Under the pieces are notes generated by a model. The model was not told where the DNA came from and ran no database searches. It worked only from the letters and a program-made list of their open reading frames with translations. A program made the translations under genes and the position numbers. Below, one piece after another: positions 28,387 to 37,860 of a stretch of DNA of 64,000 bases (the first letter of the stretch is position 1; every line of letters begins with the position of its first letter). The stretch spans positions 3,348,001 to 3,412,000 of the forward strand of contig NZ_CP019038.1 in NCBI RefSeq assembly GCF_001941825.1. Reading direction: 5' to 3'. This DNA comes from Massilia putida. Lineage in GTDB: Bacteria; Pseudomonadota; Gammaproteobacteria; Burkholderiales; Burkholderiaceae_D.

Positions 28387-29430
28387 TTATTCGACGATCG
28401 TCTGCGCCTGGCCTTCGCCGCGCGCGCGGATCTCGCCGATGCGGTACACGGTCTCGCCGGCCGCCTTCAGCTGGGCTTCGGCCGCGTCGGCGTTGTCCTT
28501 CGAGACGATGACCGTCATGCCGATGCCGCAGTTGAACACGCGGTGCATCTCGGCATCCGCCACGCCGCCGTGCTGCTGCAGCCACTGGAACAGCGGCGGC
28601 AGGGTCCACGACTTGCTGTCCAGCACGGCCGTCAGGTTATCGGCCAGCACGCGCGGGATGTTCTCGACGAGGCCGCCGCCCGTGATGTGCACGAGGCCCT
28701 TCACTTCCATCGCCTGCATCAGCGCCAGCAGCGGCTTGACGTAGATGCGGGTCGGCTGCATCAGCGCGTCGGACAGCTTGCGGCCGTGGAAGTCGGCTTC
28801 CAGGTCGGGCTTGGAGACTTCGATGATCTTGCGCACCAGCGAGTAGCCGTTCGAGTGGATGCCCGACGAGGCCAGGCCCAGCACGACGTCGCCCGGGGCG
28901 ATCTTGGTGCCGTCGATGATCTGCGATTTTTCCACGGCGCCGACGGCGAAGCCGGCCAGGTCGTATTCGCCGTCCGGGTACATGCTCGGCATCTCGGCCG
29001 TCTCGCCGCCGATCAGGGCGCAGCCGGCCTGTTCGCAGCCAGCGGCGATGCCTTTGACGACGGCGGTCGCGGTCGTCACGTCCAGCTTGCCGCAAGCGAA
29101 GTAATCCAGGAAGAACAGCGGCTCGGCACCCTGCACGAGGATGTCGTTGACGCTCATGGCGACGAGGTCGATGCCGACCGTGTCGTGGCGGTTCAATTCG
29201 AACGCGAGTTTCAGCTTGGTGCCGACGCCGTCGGTGCCGGACACGAGAACCGGTTCCTTGTATTTTTTGCTGATCTCGAACAGCGCACCGAAACCGCCGA
29301 TGCCGCCGAGCACGCCTTCGCGCATGGTGCGCTTGGCAAATGGTTTGATCGCTTCGACCAGGGCGTCGCCGGCATCGATATCGACACCAGCGTCGCGGTA
29401 GGAGAGAGAAACATTAGATGGTTGGCTCAT
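28387..29430 (-). CDS. purM: Phosphoribosylformylglycinamidine cyclo-ligase (AIR synthetase)
   Basis: A 347-residue ATP-dependent enzyme of purine synthesis that closes the imidazole ring to form AIR. Characteristic segments are [18 protein letters not shown] at the N-terminus, the conserved [29 protein letters not shown] and [16 protein letters not shown] at 29430 ([13 protein letters not shown]) starts the conserved sequence; an in-frame ATG at 29481 adds 17 unconserved residues. The gene is divergent from the permease gene. Other pur genes are not in the window. Confidence 0.97.
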   Translation of the reverse strand: MSQPSNVSLSYRDAGVDIDAGDALVEAIKPFAKRTMREGVLGGIGGFGALFEISKKYKEPVLVSGTDGVGTKLKLAFELNRHDTVGIDLVAMSVNDILVQGAEPLFFLDYFACGKLDVTTATAVVKGIAAGCEQAGCALIGGETAEMPSMYPDGEYDLAGFAVGAVEKSQIIDGTKIAPGDVVLGLASSGIHSNGYSLVRKIIEVSKPDLEADFHGRKLSDALMQPTRIYVKPLLALMQAMEVKGLVHITGGGLVENIPRVLADNLTAVLDSKSWTLPPLFQWLQQHGGVADAEMHRVFNCGIGMTVIVSKDNADAAEAQLKAAGETVYRIGEIRARGEGQAQTIVE

Positions 29431-29577
29431 GGTATTTGGCAGCGGAGGCGGTAAAATAGTAGGCGGTTGACAACTGGACATTAGACGGCGTGAACTGTCG
29501 GTAGCCAGCCGGTCAATCCATTATTTTATCAAAACGGCCTGCCGCGGCACCGTTTTAACGGTCAGAACAACAATTAC

Positions 29578-30660
29578 ATGCCTTTTTCCCTCAGCCCGGA
29601 GCAAAAACAATCAGCGTTTTGGTTGGCACTCTGGCTGGCTTGCGGTCTGCTGCTGTACGCCCTCGGGCCCATCCTCACCCCGTTCATCGCCGCCGCCATC
29701 CTCGCCTACGCGCTGAACGGCGCCGTCGACCGGCTCGAACGCGTGCGCCTCGGCAAATTCCACCTGCCGCGCTCGCTCGCCGTCGTGGCCGTGATCGTGG
29801 CGTTCCTGGCGGCCGTCGGCGCCCTCGTCCTGATCGTCGTGCCGGTGCTGCGCACGGAATTGCCGCTGCTGCAGGCCCAGATCCCGGACGCGCTGGCCCG
29901 CATCGACACCATGTTGCGGCCCCGGCTGGCGCAGCTGGGCATCCACATCAAGCTGGACGGCAGCAGCCTGCGCACCATCCTCACGCAGCAGATCATGACG
30001 TCCAGCGACGAGATCTGGACGACGGTGCTCGCCTCGGCCCGCGTGGGCGGCAGCGCGCTGCTCGGCTGGATCGCCACAAGCATCCTGATCCCGGTCGTCC
30101 TGTTCTACCTGCTGCTGGACTGGCACCGCCTGCTGCGCCAGCTGCAGGACGCCGTGCCGCGCCGCTGGGTGAATCCGACCGTGGACATGGCCCTGGAAGT
30201 CAACGCCCTGCTGGCCCAGTACCTGCGCGGCCAGCTGCTCGTGATGCTGGTGCTGGCCCTGTACTACTCGGCGGCGCTGGCGCTGGCCGGCTTCGAGGTG
30301 GCGCTGCCGGTCGGCATATTGACGGGGCTGCTCGTCTTCATTCCCTATCTGGGCTACGGCCTGGGGCTGGTGCTGGCGCTGACGGCCGCCATCCTGCAGT
30401 TTTCCGACTGGAGCGGCGTGATCGCCGTGGCCGTGATCTACGGCGCGGGACAGGTCATCGAGGGCTTTTTCCTCACGCCGCGCCTCGTCGGCGAGCGCAT
30501 CGGGCTCAATCCCTTGGCGGTGATTTTCGCCCTGCTCGCCTTCGGCCAGCTGTTCGGCTTCGTGGGCGTGCTGCTGGCGCTGCCCGCGTCGGCGGTGCTG
30601 ATGGTGGCGTTTCGCCACTTGAAACGCCACTATCTGCGCAGCAGCTTCTATAATGCGTGA
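29578..30660 (+). CDS. AI-2E/PerM family permease
   Basis: A 360-residue membrane protein of the AI-2 exporter/PerM/YdiK superfamily. About seven or eight hydrophobic helices, with the pair near the N-terminus (LALWLACGLLLYALGPILTP) and the C-terminal signature IEGFFLTPRLVGERIGLNP followed by FGQLFGFVGVLLALPASA. The actual transport substrate of most members is not known. Its neighbour hda is 33 bases downstream; a PerM-type gene between purM and hda is a recurrent betaproteobacterial arrangement. Confidence 0.9.
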   Translation: MPFSLSPEQKQSAFWLALWLACGLLLYALGPILTPFIAAAILAYALNGAVDRLERVRLGKFHLPRSLAVVAVIVAFLAAVGALVLIVVPVLRTELPLLQAQIPDALARIDTMLRPRLAQLGIHIKLDGSSLRTILTQQIMTSSDEIWTTVLASARVGGSALLGWIATSILIPVVLFYLLLDWHRLLRQLQDAVPRRWVNPTVDMALEVNALLAQYLRGQLLVMLVLALYYSAALALAGFEVALPVGILTGLLVFIPYLGYGLGLVLALTAAILQFSDWSGVIAVAVIYGAGQVIEGFFLTPRLVGERIGLNPLAVIFALLAFGQLFGFVGVLLALPASAVLMVAFRHLKRHYLRSSFYNA

Positions 30661-30693
30661 TTCACACGCACACGACATGATGAGAACCGAGCC

Positions 30694-31386
30694 ATGAAAC
30701 AGCTGGTGCTCGATTTGGGCGCCGAGCCGGCGCAAAGCCTCGACACCTTCCAGATAGGGGAAAATGCCGAAATGGCGCATTTGATGCACCAGTTCGCCCA
30801 GCGCGCATCGCGCGAGCATTTCTGCTACCTGTGGGGAGAGACGGGCGCCGGCAAGACGCACCTGCTGCAGGGCCTCGCCGCCACCGATGGCGCGCGCTAC
30901 ATCGCGGCCAATGCCGGTGCGGACGCATTCGTATTGACACACGACGTGAGCCTGTACCTCGTCGACGACGTCGACCAGCTCTCGCCCGAGCGCCAGATCG
31001 ACGCCTTCGCCCTGTTCAACCAGGTGCGCGAACATGGCGCGTACATGGTGTGCACGGGCCCCGTGCCGCCGGCCGTGCTGCCCGTGCGCGAAGACCTGCG
31101 CACGCGCATGGGCTGGGGCCTCGTATACCAGATCCACGGCTTGTCCGACGACCAGAAGATCGCCGCCCTCACGCAGGCCGCGGAAGCCCGCGGTTTGACG
31201 CTGTCGGCCAGCGTGTTACCCTATCTGCTGTCCCATTTCAAGCGCGACATGCGCTCCCTGTCGACCATGCTGGATGCGCTCGACCAATATTCGCTCGAGA
31301 CACAGCGTCCGGTCACGGTACCGCTGCTGCGCGATCTATTGCTTCAGGGAAACCCCGGCAGTCCACACTCCGAACCAAAAGAATGA
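30694..31386 (+). CDS. hda: DnaA regulatory inactivator Hda
   Basis: A 230-residue AAA+ protein that, bound to the DNA-polymerase sliding clamp, stimulates ATP hydrolysis by DnaA and prevents re-initiation. The clamp-binding peptide QLVLDL is at residues 3-8, Walker A is GETGAGKTHLL, Walker B YLVDDVDQL, and the sensor region RTRMGWGLVYQI is present. It lacks the DNA-binding domain of DnaA, as expected. The following HAD gene overlaps its stop codon. Confidence 0.95.
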   Translation: MKQLVLDLGAEPAQSLDTFQIGENAEMAHLMHQFAQRASREHFCYLWGETGAGKTHLLQGLAATDGARYIAANAGADAFVLTHDVSLYLVDDVDQLSPERQIDAFALFNQVREHGAYMVCTGPVPPAVLPVREDLRTRMGWGLVYQIHGLSDDQKIAALTQAAEARGLTLSASVLPYLLSHFKRDMRSLSTMLDALDQYSLETQRPVTVPLLRDLLLQGNPGSPHSEPKE

Positions 31387-32066
31387 ACGACCTCGCGCTG
31401 TTTGACCTCGACCACACCCTCCTGCCGATCGATTCCGACTACGAATGGGGCCAGTTCCTCGTGCGCCAGGGCGTCGTCGACGCCGGCGAACACCAGCGCC
31501 GCAACGACGCCTTCTTCGCGCAGTACAACGCCGGCACGCTCGATCCGGTCGAATACCTCGAATTCGCCCTCGGCACCCTGGCCCGCTTCGACCCGGCCCA
31601 TTTGAAAGACCTGCAGGCGCAATACATGCGCGACGTGGTCAAGCCAAGCATCCGTCCGAAGGCGCTTGAGCTCGTGCGCAAGCACCAGGACGCGGGCGAC
31701 CTCGTGGCGATCATCACGGCGACCAATGCGTTCGTCACCGCGCCGATCGCGCGCGAGTTCGGCGTGGAGCACCTGATCGCCGCGCGCCCCGAGCTGGACG
31801 AACGCGGCCACCCGACCGGCAAGCTGGCCGGCACGCCCACGCAGGGCCACGGCAAGGTCGTGCACATGCACGCATGGCTGGAAGGCCTGGGCCGTCCGTT
31901 CGACAGCTTCCAGCGCAGCTGGTTCTACAGCGATTCGCACAACGATATCCCGCTGCTGTCGGTCGTCTCGCACCCGATCGCGACCAATCCGAGCGACAAA
32001 CTGAAACAACACGCAACCGCCCTCGGCTGGACCTTATTGCATCTCTTCGATGCACCTGTTCAATGA
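31383..32066 (+). CDS. HAD superfamily IB hydrolase (SerB-like phosphatase)
   Basis: A 227-residue phosphatase of the HAD-IB type. Motif I is FDLDHTLL (nucleophile Asp and general-acid Asp), motif II is IITATN, and motif III/IV is YSDSHNDIPLL. The family includes phosphoserine and histidinol-phosphate phosphatases, and exact substrate is not predictable. It overlaps hda at its start (ATGA) and pcnB at its end (ATGA), so translation of the three genes is coupled. Confidence 0.9.
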   Translation: MNDLALFDLDHTLLPIDSDYEWGQFLVRQGVVDAGEHQRRNDAFFAQYNAGTLDPVEYLEFALGTLARFDPAHLKDLQAQYMRDVVKPSIRPKALELVRKHQDAGDLVAIITATNAFVTAPIAREFGVEHLIAARPELDERGHPTGKLAGTPTQGHGKVVHMHAWLEGLGRPFDSFQRSWFYSDSHNDIPLLSVVSHPIATNPSDKLKQHATALGWTLLHLFDAPVQ

Positions 32067-33436
32067 TCAAAAAATTCATTCGCAAAATTCTGGGCGTCAA
32101 AACCGAGCGCGACCCGACCGAACCCGTCATCCTCGGGCCGGAGCAGCACGGCATCGATCCCAAGCTCGTGTCGAACAACGCGGTGCGCGTCACGCAGACC
32201 CTGCAGGAAGCCGGTTTCAAAGCGTTCGTCGTCGGCGGCGCCGTGCGCGACCTGCTCCTGGGCGTGAAGCCGAAAGACTTCGACATCGCCACCGACGCCA
32301 CGCCCGAGGAAGTCAAAAAGCTGTTCCGCCGCGCCTTCATCATCGGCCGCCGCTTCCAGATCGTGCACGTGATGTTCGGCCAGGACCTGCTGGAGGTGAC
32401 CACGTTCCGCGGCAAGGGCAGCGACAACGCGCCGAAGGACGAGCATGGCCGGGTCCTGCGCGACAATAACTTCGGTCCGCAGCACGAAGACGCCGAGCGC
32501 CGCGACTTCACGATCAACGCGATGTACTACGACCCGGCCACGCAGACGGTGCTCGATTACCACGGCGGCATCGAAGACATCCGCGCCAAGGTCCTGCGCA
32601 TCATCGGCCAGCCGGAAGCGCGCTACCGCGAAGATCCGGTGCGCATGCTGCGCGTCGTGCGCTTCGCGGCCAAGCTGCAATTCACCATCGAGCCCGCGAC
32701 CCGCGCGCCGATCCCCGTGATGGCCCCGCTCATCAACAACGTGCCGGCCGCGCGCGTGTTCGACGAAATGCTGAAGCTCCTGATGAGCGGCCACGCGCTG
32801 GCCTGCCTGAAGGAGCTGCGCTCGTCCGGCCTGCACCACGGCCTGCTGCCGCTGCTCGACGTCGTGCTGGAACAGCCGATCGGCATGAAGTTCGTCACGC
32901 TCGCCCTCGAATCCACGGATACCCGCGTCAAAGCCGGCAAGGGCGTGTCGCCGGGCTTCCTGTTCGCGTCGCTGCTGTGGCACCAGGTGCTGGAAAAGTG
33001 GAACGCCTACCGCGCGGCCGGCGAATCGCCGATCCCCGCGCTGCACCTGGCGGCGGACGACGTCCTCGACAACCAGACCGAGAACCTGGCCCTGCAGCGC
33101 CGCATCGCCACCGACATGCGCGACATCTGGGCCATGCAGCCCCGCTTCGAACGCCGCAACGGCAAGTCGCCATATAAGCTGCTGGAGCATCCGCGCTTCC
33201 GCGCCGGCTTCGACTTCCTGCTGCTGCGCTGCGAATCGGGCGAGCTCGATGCGGAGATCGGCAACTGGTGGGCGACGTTCTACGCCGGCGACGTGGCCGA
33301 GCGCGAACGCCTGATCAACTCGGCGCGCGACATCCCGCCGTCCGGCCAAAAGAAGCGCCCGCGCCGCCGCGGTCCGCGCCGCGCGGAAGGTGAAAGCGGC
33401 GCACCGGCCGACGCACAGGCCGCGGGCGGCGAATGA
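32063..33436 (+). CDS. pcnB: Poly(A) polymerase I
   Basis: A 457-residue class II nucleotidyltransferase that adds 3' poly(A) tails to RNA, promoting its decay. The catalytic region reads FVVGGAVRDLLLGVKPKDFD, with the two catalytic aspartates in DFD, followed by RRDFTINAMYYD and RYREDPVRMLRVVRFAAKL. The C-terminus is a basic tail (KKRPRRRGPRRAEGE), as in PcnB and unlike CCA-adding enzymes. It starts at 32063 in an ATGA overlap with the HAD gene; folK overlaps its stop. Confidence 0.95.
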   Translation: MIKKFIRKILGVKTERDPTEPVILGPEQHGIDPKLVSNNAVRVTQTLQEAGFKAFVVGGAVRDLLLGVKPKDFDIATDATPEEVKKLFRRAFIIGRRFQIVHVMFGQDLLEVTTFRGKGSDNAPKDEHGRVLRDNNFGPQHEDAERRDFTINAMYYDPATQTVLDYHGGIEDIRAKVLRIIGQPEARYREDPVRMLRVVRFAAKLQFTIEPATRAPIPVMAPLINNVPAARVFDEMLKLLMSGHALACLKELRSSGLHHGLLPLLDVVLEQPIGMKFVTLALESTDTRVKAGKGVSPGFLFASLLWHQVLEKWNAYRAAGESPIPALHLAADDVLDNQTENLALQRRIATDMRDIWAMQPRFERRNGKSPYKLLEHPRFRAGFDFLLLRCESGELDAEIGNWWATFYAGDVAERERLINSARDIPPSGQKKRPRRRGPRRAEGESGAPADAQAAGGE

Positions 33437-33909
33437 TCGCCTGGGTCGGCATCGGCGCCAACCTGGGCGACGCGCGCGCGAACGTGCTGGACGCCATCGA
33501 GCTTTTGTCCCGCCTGCCGGGTGCGACGCTGCTGCAAACGTCGTCGCTGTACCGCACGGCCCCGATCGACTCTTCCGGCGACGACTACGTCAACGCCGTC
33601 GCCTCGCTCGACACGGACCTCGACGCGCACGCCCTGCTGCAGGCGCTGTTCGCCATCGAACAGGCCCACGGCCGCGAGCGCCCCTACCGCAACGCGCCGC
33701 GCACGCTGGACCTCGACCTGCTGTTGTACGGCGACCAGGTCATCGATGATGCGCCCGGCTTGACCGTCCCGCACCCGCGCATGCACGAGCGCGCGTTCGT
33801 GCTCGCGCCGCTGGCCGAAGTGGCGCCCGGTCTCGTCATCCCCGGCCGTGGCGCCGTGGCCGCGCTGCTCGCGGGCGTCGGCGACCAGGGCATCGCCGTC
33901 CTGAATTAA
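33433..33909 (+). CDS. folK: 6-hydroxymethyl-dihydropterin pyrophosphokinase
   Basis: A 158-residue folate-pathway kinase that transfers pyrophosphate from ATP to 6-hydroxymethyl-dihydropterin. Family hallmarks: WVGIGANLGDARANVLDAIE near the start, TSSLYRTAPID, GRERPYRNAPRTLDLDLLLY, and HPRMHERAFVLAPLAEVAP. Full length. It overlaps pcnB by four bases, an arrangement (pcnB-folK) seen across proteobacteria. Its 3' end overlaps the convergent anion transporter gene by four bases. Confidence 0.97.
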   Translation: MIAWVGIGANLGDARANVLDAIELLSRLPGATLLQTSSLYRTAPIDSSGDDYVNAVASLDTDLDAHALLQALFAIEQAHGRERPYRNAPRTLDLDLLLYGDQVIDDAPGLTVPHPRMHERAFVLAPLAEVAPGLVIPGRGAVAALLAGVGDQGIAVLN

Positions 33910-35123
33910 AAACGCAGCGCCAGGTACACGCCGGAGACGGCCAGCGTCATGAGGGCGACAGGCACGCCCACGCGCGCGTGGCGCCGCCAGTCGATGACGA
34001 TGCCGCGCCGCGCCGCCGCATCGACGACGATGATGTTCGCGATGCTCCCGACGATCAGCAGATTCCCCGCCAGCGTGCTGACCAGCGCCAGCATGACCCC
34101 GCCCATCGGATGATGCACGACGGGGATCAGGAGCATCACGGCGGGCACGTTGGACACCAGGTTGGACAGCACGAGCGTGGCAGCGAACAACGCGCCCGGC
34201 TGATCCAGCCGCACACCGAGCGACGCGAGCCAGGCGATGGCGTGTTCCGTCAATCCCGTGCGCTGGAACGCGGCGTTCACGACGAAGAGGCTCATGAACA
34301 GCACCAGCAATTCCCAGTCGACGAGCCCCAGCATGTTGCGGGAACGCAGCTGGCGGCTCATCAACAGGATGCCCGCGCCGATCAGCGCCATGTGCTCCCT
34401 GGGCCACGGTGCGACGAGGAAGCCCACCAGCAGCGCGCCGGCAATCGTCAAGCCCTTGGTCGTTTGCCAGGCATCGAACGGGATGTTCGCCGCCTCGGAC
34501 CCGGTGTCGGCCGCGCTCTCCTCCCAGCATCCCTTGGTCTGCCACGCGATCAGCGCCCAGCTCGCGGCGAGTCCCAACGCGACCGGGATGATCGCATCCA
34601 GAAAATAACCGTCGAACGACAGCCGCATCGTCTGGCCGATCAGCATGTTCTGCGGATTGCCGATCAGCGTCGCGGCGGAGCCGATGTTCGATGCGCACGC
34701 GAGCGCCAGCAAATACGGGACCGGCGCGAGCCGGCGCCGCCGGCACGCGTCGACGAGCAGCGGCGCCATGGCCAGGCAGACGATATCGTTGCTGAACACG
34801 GCCGACAGCGCCGCGGCGACGACGATCAGCACGCCCAGCAGGCTGGCGGGACTCAGCGCCAGCCCGGCCAGTTTATTGGTGACCCAGTCGTAGAACCCGC
34901 CCAGCCGCATCTGCGCCGAGACGACCATGAAGGCGAACAGCAGGGCCATCGTCGGCAGGTGGATCGACGCGACCGCCTGCTCCAGGCTCAACGCATTGAT
35001 GCTGATGAGCGCGATCGCCCCGAGCAGCGCGACGCCGGTCCGGTCGAGCCGCAGGAACGGCAGCCCGCCGAGGATCATGCCGAGATAGACGACGAGGAAG
35101 ATAACGAGGATGGTCGTGGCCAT
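33906..35123 (-). CDS. SLC13/ArsB-type anion transporter
   Basis: A 405-residue membrane protein with ten to twelve hydrophobic helices. It carries ion-transporter-superfamily features: LSAVFSNDIVCLAMAPLL in the first half, ACASNIGSAATLIGNPQN, and in the second half NLVSNVPAVMLLIPVVHH and AGNLLIVGSIANIIVVD. The two NIGSAATLIGNPQN/ LLIVGSIANIIVVD segments are the inverted-repeat hairpins of the fold. Candidates are arsenite, citrate, sulfate or sodium/proton exchange; none can be selected from sequence. It is divergent from panB. Confidence 0.85.
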   Translation of the reverse strand: MATTILVIFLVVYLGMILGGLPFLRLDRTGVALLGAIALISINALSLEQAVASIHLPTMALLFAFMVVSAQMRLGGFYDWVTNKLAGLALSPASLLGVLIVVAAALSAVFSNDIVCLAMAPLLVDACRRRRLAPVPYLLALACASNIGSAATLIGNPQNMLIGQTMRLSFDGYFLDAIIPVALGLAASWALIAWQTKGCWEESAADTGSEAANIPFDAWQTTKGLTIAGALLVGFLVAPWPREHMALIGAGILLMSRQLRSRNMLGLVDWELLVLFMSLFVVNAAFQRTGLTEHAIAWLASLGVRLDQPGALFAATLVLSNLVSNVPAVMLLIPVVHHPMGGVMLALVSTLAGNLLIVGSIANIIVVDAAARRGIVIDWRRHARVGVPVALMTLAVSGVYLALRF

Positions 35124-35273
35124 TGGGGTGACGAAGTCTGTCGGTGGCGTTTTCAGGTAAGATCGCGCATCTTAACAAACGATGCCGGGCACGCCTGTGA
35201 CCGCATGCTTGCCCGAGGCGCGTGACCAAGCCGGGGCGATCCTCCGGCATATCTTGATTTGCAAAGGAATACT

Positions 35274-36110
35274 ATGAGCGCTTATTTGGGCGGAAACGCG
35301 ACGAACGAGGCACCGGTGCGCAAGGCCGTGACCCTGCCCTCGCTGCTGGCGATGCGCGCGGCCGGCGAGAAGATCGCCATGCTCACCTGCTACGACGCCA
35401 GCTTCGCGTCGCTGATGGACCGCTGCGGCGTGGACATCCTCCTGATCGGCGACTCGCTGGGCATGGTGTGCGCCGGCTACGACTCGACCTTGCCCGTGAC
35501 GGTGGCGGACGTCGCCTACCACACCGCGTCCGTCGTGCGCGGCCGCAAACACGCGTTCGTGCTGGCCGACCTGCCGTTCGGCAGCTACGGCACCCTGCAG
35601 CAGGCTTACGACAGCTGCGCCGCCCTGATGCGCGCGGGCGCCCAGATGATCAAGATCGAGGGCGGCGCCTGGCTCGCGGAGACCGTGCGCTTCCTGACCG
35701 ACCGCGGCATCCCCGTCTGCGCCCACATCGGTCTCACGCCGCAATTCGTCCACCAGCTGGGCGGCTACCGCGTGCAGGGCAAGACCGACGAAGGCGCGGA
35801 GCAGCTCAAGCGCGACGCGCAGGCGCTGCAGGACGCCGGCGCGGCGATGGTGCTGCTGGAAGCGGTGCCGGCGGCGCTGGGCAAGGAAGTAACGGGCATG
35901 CTGCACGTGCCGACCATCGGCATCGGCGCGGGTCCGGACTGCTCGGGCCAGGTGCTCGTCATGCACGACCTGCTGGGCGTCTTCCCGGGCCGCAAGGCGC
36001 GCTTCGTGAAGAACTTCATGGAAGGCCAGACGAGCATCGACGCGGCCGTGCAAGCCTACGTGGCGGCCGTCAAGGACGGCAGCTTCCCGGCGCCGGAACA
36101 CTGCTTCTGA
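35274..36110 (+). CDS. panB: Ketopantoate hydroxymethyltransferase
   Basis: A 278-residue TIM-barrel enzyme of pantothenate (coenzyme A) synthesis that adds a hydroxymethyl group from methylene-THF to ketoisovalerate. Seen: [17 protein letters not shown], the metal-binding [35 protein letters not shown], and catalytic glutamate in [14 protein letters not shown] precedes the ATG at 35274; an upstream in-frame ATG at 35259 is disfavoured by its spacing. The gene panC, often next to it, is not present; instead thpR follows after four bases. Confidence 0.97.
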   Translation: MSAYLGGNATNEAPVRKAVTLPSLLAMRAAGEKIAMLTCYDASFASLMDRCGVDILLIGDSLGMVCAGYDSTLPVTVADVAYHTASVVRGRKHAFVLADLPFGSYGTLQQAYDSCAALMRAGAQMIKIEGGAWLAETVRFLTDRGIPVCAHIGLTPQFVHQLGGYRVQGKTDEGAEQLKRDAQALQDAGAAMVLLEAVPAALGKEVTGMLHVPTIGIGAGPDCSGQVLVMHDLLGVFPGRKARFVKNFMEGQTSIDAAVQAYVAAVKDGSFPAPEHCF

Positions 36111-36114
36111 TGCC

Positions 36115-36624
36115 ATGGACGCGCAACCGGACACCACCCGTCTGTTCCTGGCGCTGTGGCCGATTGAGCCCGTGCGGGACCAGCTGCGCGCATGGCGCGA
36201 TGCGTGGACGTGGCCGCGCGGCGCGACGCCCGTCCACACCGATAAACTGCACGTGACCCTGCACTTCCTCGGCAACCTGCCCAGCAGCCGGCTGCCCGAA
36301 CTGCTGGACGGCCTGCAGGTGCCCTTCACGCCTTTCCAGCTGCAGTTCGGCCGCCCCGTGCTGCAGCACAGCGGGATCGCATGGCTGGAACCGCACACCG
36401 AACCGCAGCCGCTGCTGGACCTGCATGCGCGCCTGTCCGACGCCTTGCTTGCGCTGGGCCTGACGCCGGAAGCGCGCAAATACCGGCCGCACGTGACGAT
36501 GGCGCGGCGCGCCAACGGGGCAGTCATCCCCGCAGCAGGTCCGGCGATCGACTGGGCGGTCACGCATTACGCCCTCGTCGCATCACACGCCGGCGCCTAC
36601 ACGGTGTTAAAAGAATACGGGTAG
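36115..36624 (+). CDS. thpR: RNA 2',3'-cyclic phosphodiesterase (LigT/ThpR)
   Basis: A 169-residue 2H phosphoesterase. Both HxTx motifs are clear: HVTL at about residues 44-47 and HVTM at about 127-130. Members hydrolyse RNA 2',3'-cyclic phosphates and can ligate tRNA halves in vitro. It follows panB by four bases. Its last codons and TAG stop read GGG TAG GGC, and the stop lies in the outer edge of an inverted repeat shared with the convergent MFS gene. Confidence 0.93.
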   Translation: MDAQPDTTRLFLALWPIEPVRDQLRAWRDAWTWPRGATPVHTDKLHVTLHFLGNLPSSRLPELLDGLQVPFTPFQLQFGRPVLQHSGIAWLEPHTEPQPLLDLHARLSDALLALGLTPEARKYRPHVTMARRANGAVIPAAGPAIDWAVTHYALVASHAGAYTVLKEYG

Positions 36625-36697
36625 GGCGGGCACCCCGTGCCCACGTAACGCCGCCACATCGCAAGCGTCCGCGTGGGCGGAGGGCCGCCCACCCTAC
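36620..36697. repeat. Dispersed GTAGGGTGGGC-type inverted repeat element
   Basis: A GC-rich element bounded by GGTAGGGCGGGC on the left and GCCCACCCTAC on the right, with an inner palindromic arrangement around CCCGTGCCCACG and GCGTGGGCGG. A related element occurs at 52553-52690. The left edge supplies the stop codon of thpR and the right edge that of the MFS gene. It is a miniature intergenic repeat without coding capacity. Confidence 0.75.
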
Positions 36698-37860
36698 GGC
36701 AAAACGCGTTTCGAATTCGCGGCGATCACGATCCCCGATAACGACAGGATGCCCAGTGCCACCGCGATATTCGCATGCGCCGCGATCGATCCGATCAACG
36801 GCGGCGCCATCAACAGGCCCGCGTAGCCGAGCGTGGCCACGGTCGCGAGCCCGCCGCCGGCCGACATCCCCGGCATGCGCGCGGCCGCCGCGAAGATCAG
36901 CGGCACGACGTTCGCCGCCGACAGGCCGATCAGCGCGAAGCCCAGCGCCGACAGCCAGAAATGCGTGCTGACCACGGCCAGCATCAACCCCGCGAACATA
37001 CCGAGCCCGCCCACGGTCATCACGCGCAGCGGCCCGAAACGCAGCACGAGACGGTCGCCGGCGAAGCGGCAGGCGGCCATCGTCACCGAGAACGCGGAGT
37101 AGCCCAGGGCCGCCGATGCGGCGTCGACCTTCGTGCGTTCCGTCAGCAGCAGCGCGCTCCAATCCACAAGCGCCCCCTCGACGGCGAAGCACAGCAAACC
37201 GAGCATGCCGAGGAACAGCGCGGGCCCGCGCGGCAACGCGAAGTGACTTGCATGCGGCGCCGACGGCACCGCGAGCAGCCTGCGCGCGCACCATGCGACG
37301 ACGACCGCGATGGCAACGCTCACCGCCAGCGCCCCGCTGCCGTCGCCGAGACCGGCGGCGATCAGCAGGCCGCCCAGTGCGGCGCCGACGAGGCCTCCGA
37401 GGCTGAAGAAGCCGTGGAACGAGGACATCGTCGGAATGCCGCGCGCCGCCTCGACCTCGCTGGCGTTGGCGTTCATCGCCACGTCCAGCACGCCGTTGCT
37501 GGCGCCGAACGCGTACGCCGCGAGGAACAGCGGCACGACGCCGCCCACGTTCATCAGGAGGGCACTCGTCAGCGCGAACAGCAGGCCGCTGCCGATGACG
37601 ACGGCGCGCGTGCCCCAGCGTCCTGCCATCCAGCCGGACAGCGGCATCGCGGAGATCGCCCCGCCGGCGATGGTCAAGAGCAGGAAGCCGAGCACGCCCG
37701 TGTCGATGCCGGCGCGCGCCTGCACGAGCGGCACGTGCGCGGCCCACACGCCGATGCCGGCGCCGTTGAGCAGGAAGATCGTCGAGACGGACCAGCGCGC
37801 GGCGTTCAAGCCCGCGGCCGGCGCGCGTTCGAGGGTCAGGCCGTCGTCGATGCGGCTCAT
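36694..37860 (-). CDS. MFS transporter (YbjJ-like)
   Basis: A 388-residue major facilitator with twelve predicted helices. Seen: FLLNGAGIGVWAAHVPLVQ in helix 1 and GWMAGRWGTRAV, the A-like motif between helices 2 and 3, plus SSFHGFFSLGGLVGAALGG. This resembles the YbjJ/FucP-like group; substrate unknown. Its start overlaps the stop of the DeoR-type regulator by four bases, so the regulator probably controls it together with itself. The stop codon is provided by the adjoining repeat element. Confidence 0.87.
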   Translation of the reverse strand: MSRIDDGLTLERAPAAGLNAARWSVSTIFLLNGAGIGVWAAHVPLVQARAGIDTGVLGFLLLTIAGGAISAMPLSGWMAGRWGTRAVVIGSGLLFALTSALLMNVGGVVPLFLAAYAFGASNGVLDVAMNANASEVEAARGIPTMSSFHGFFSLGGLVGAALGGLLIAAGLGDGSGALAVSVAIAVVVAWCARRLLAVPSAPHASHFALPRGPALFLGMLGLLCFAVEGALVDWSALLLTERTKVDAASAALGYSAFSVTMAACRFAGDRLVLRFGPLRVMTVGGLGMFAGLMLAVVSTHFWLSALGFALIGLSAANVVPLIFAAAARMPGMSAGGGLATVATLGYAGLLMAPPLIGSIAAHANIAVALGILSLSGIVIAANSKRVLP

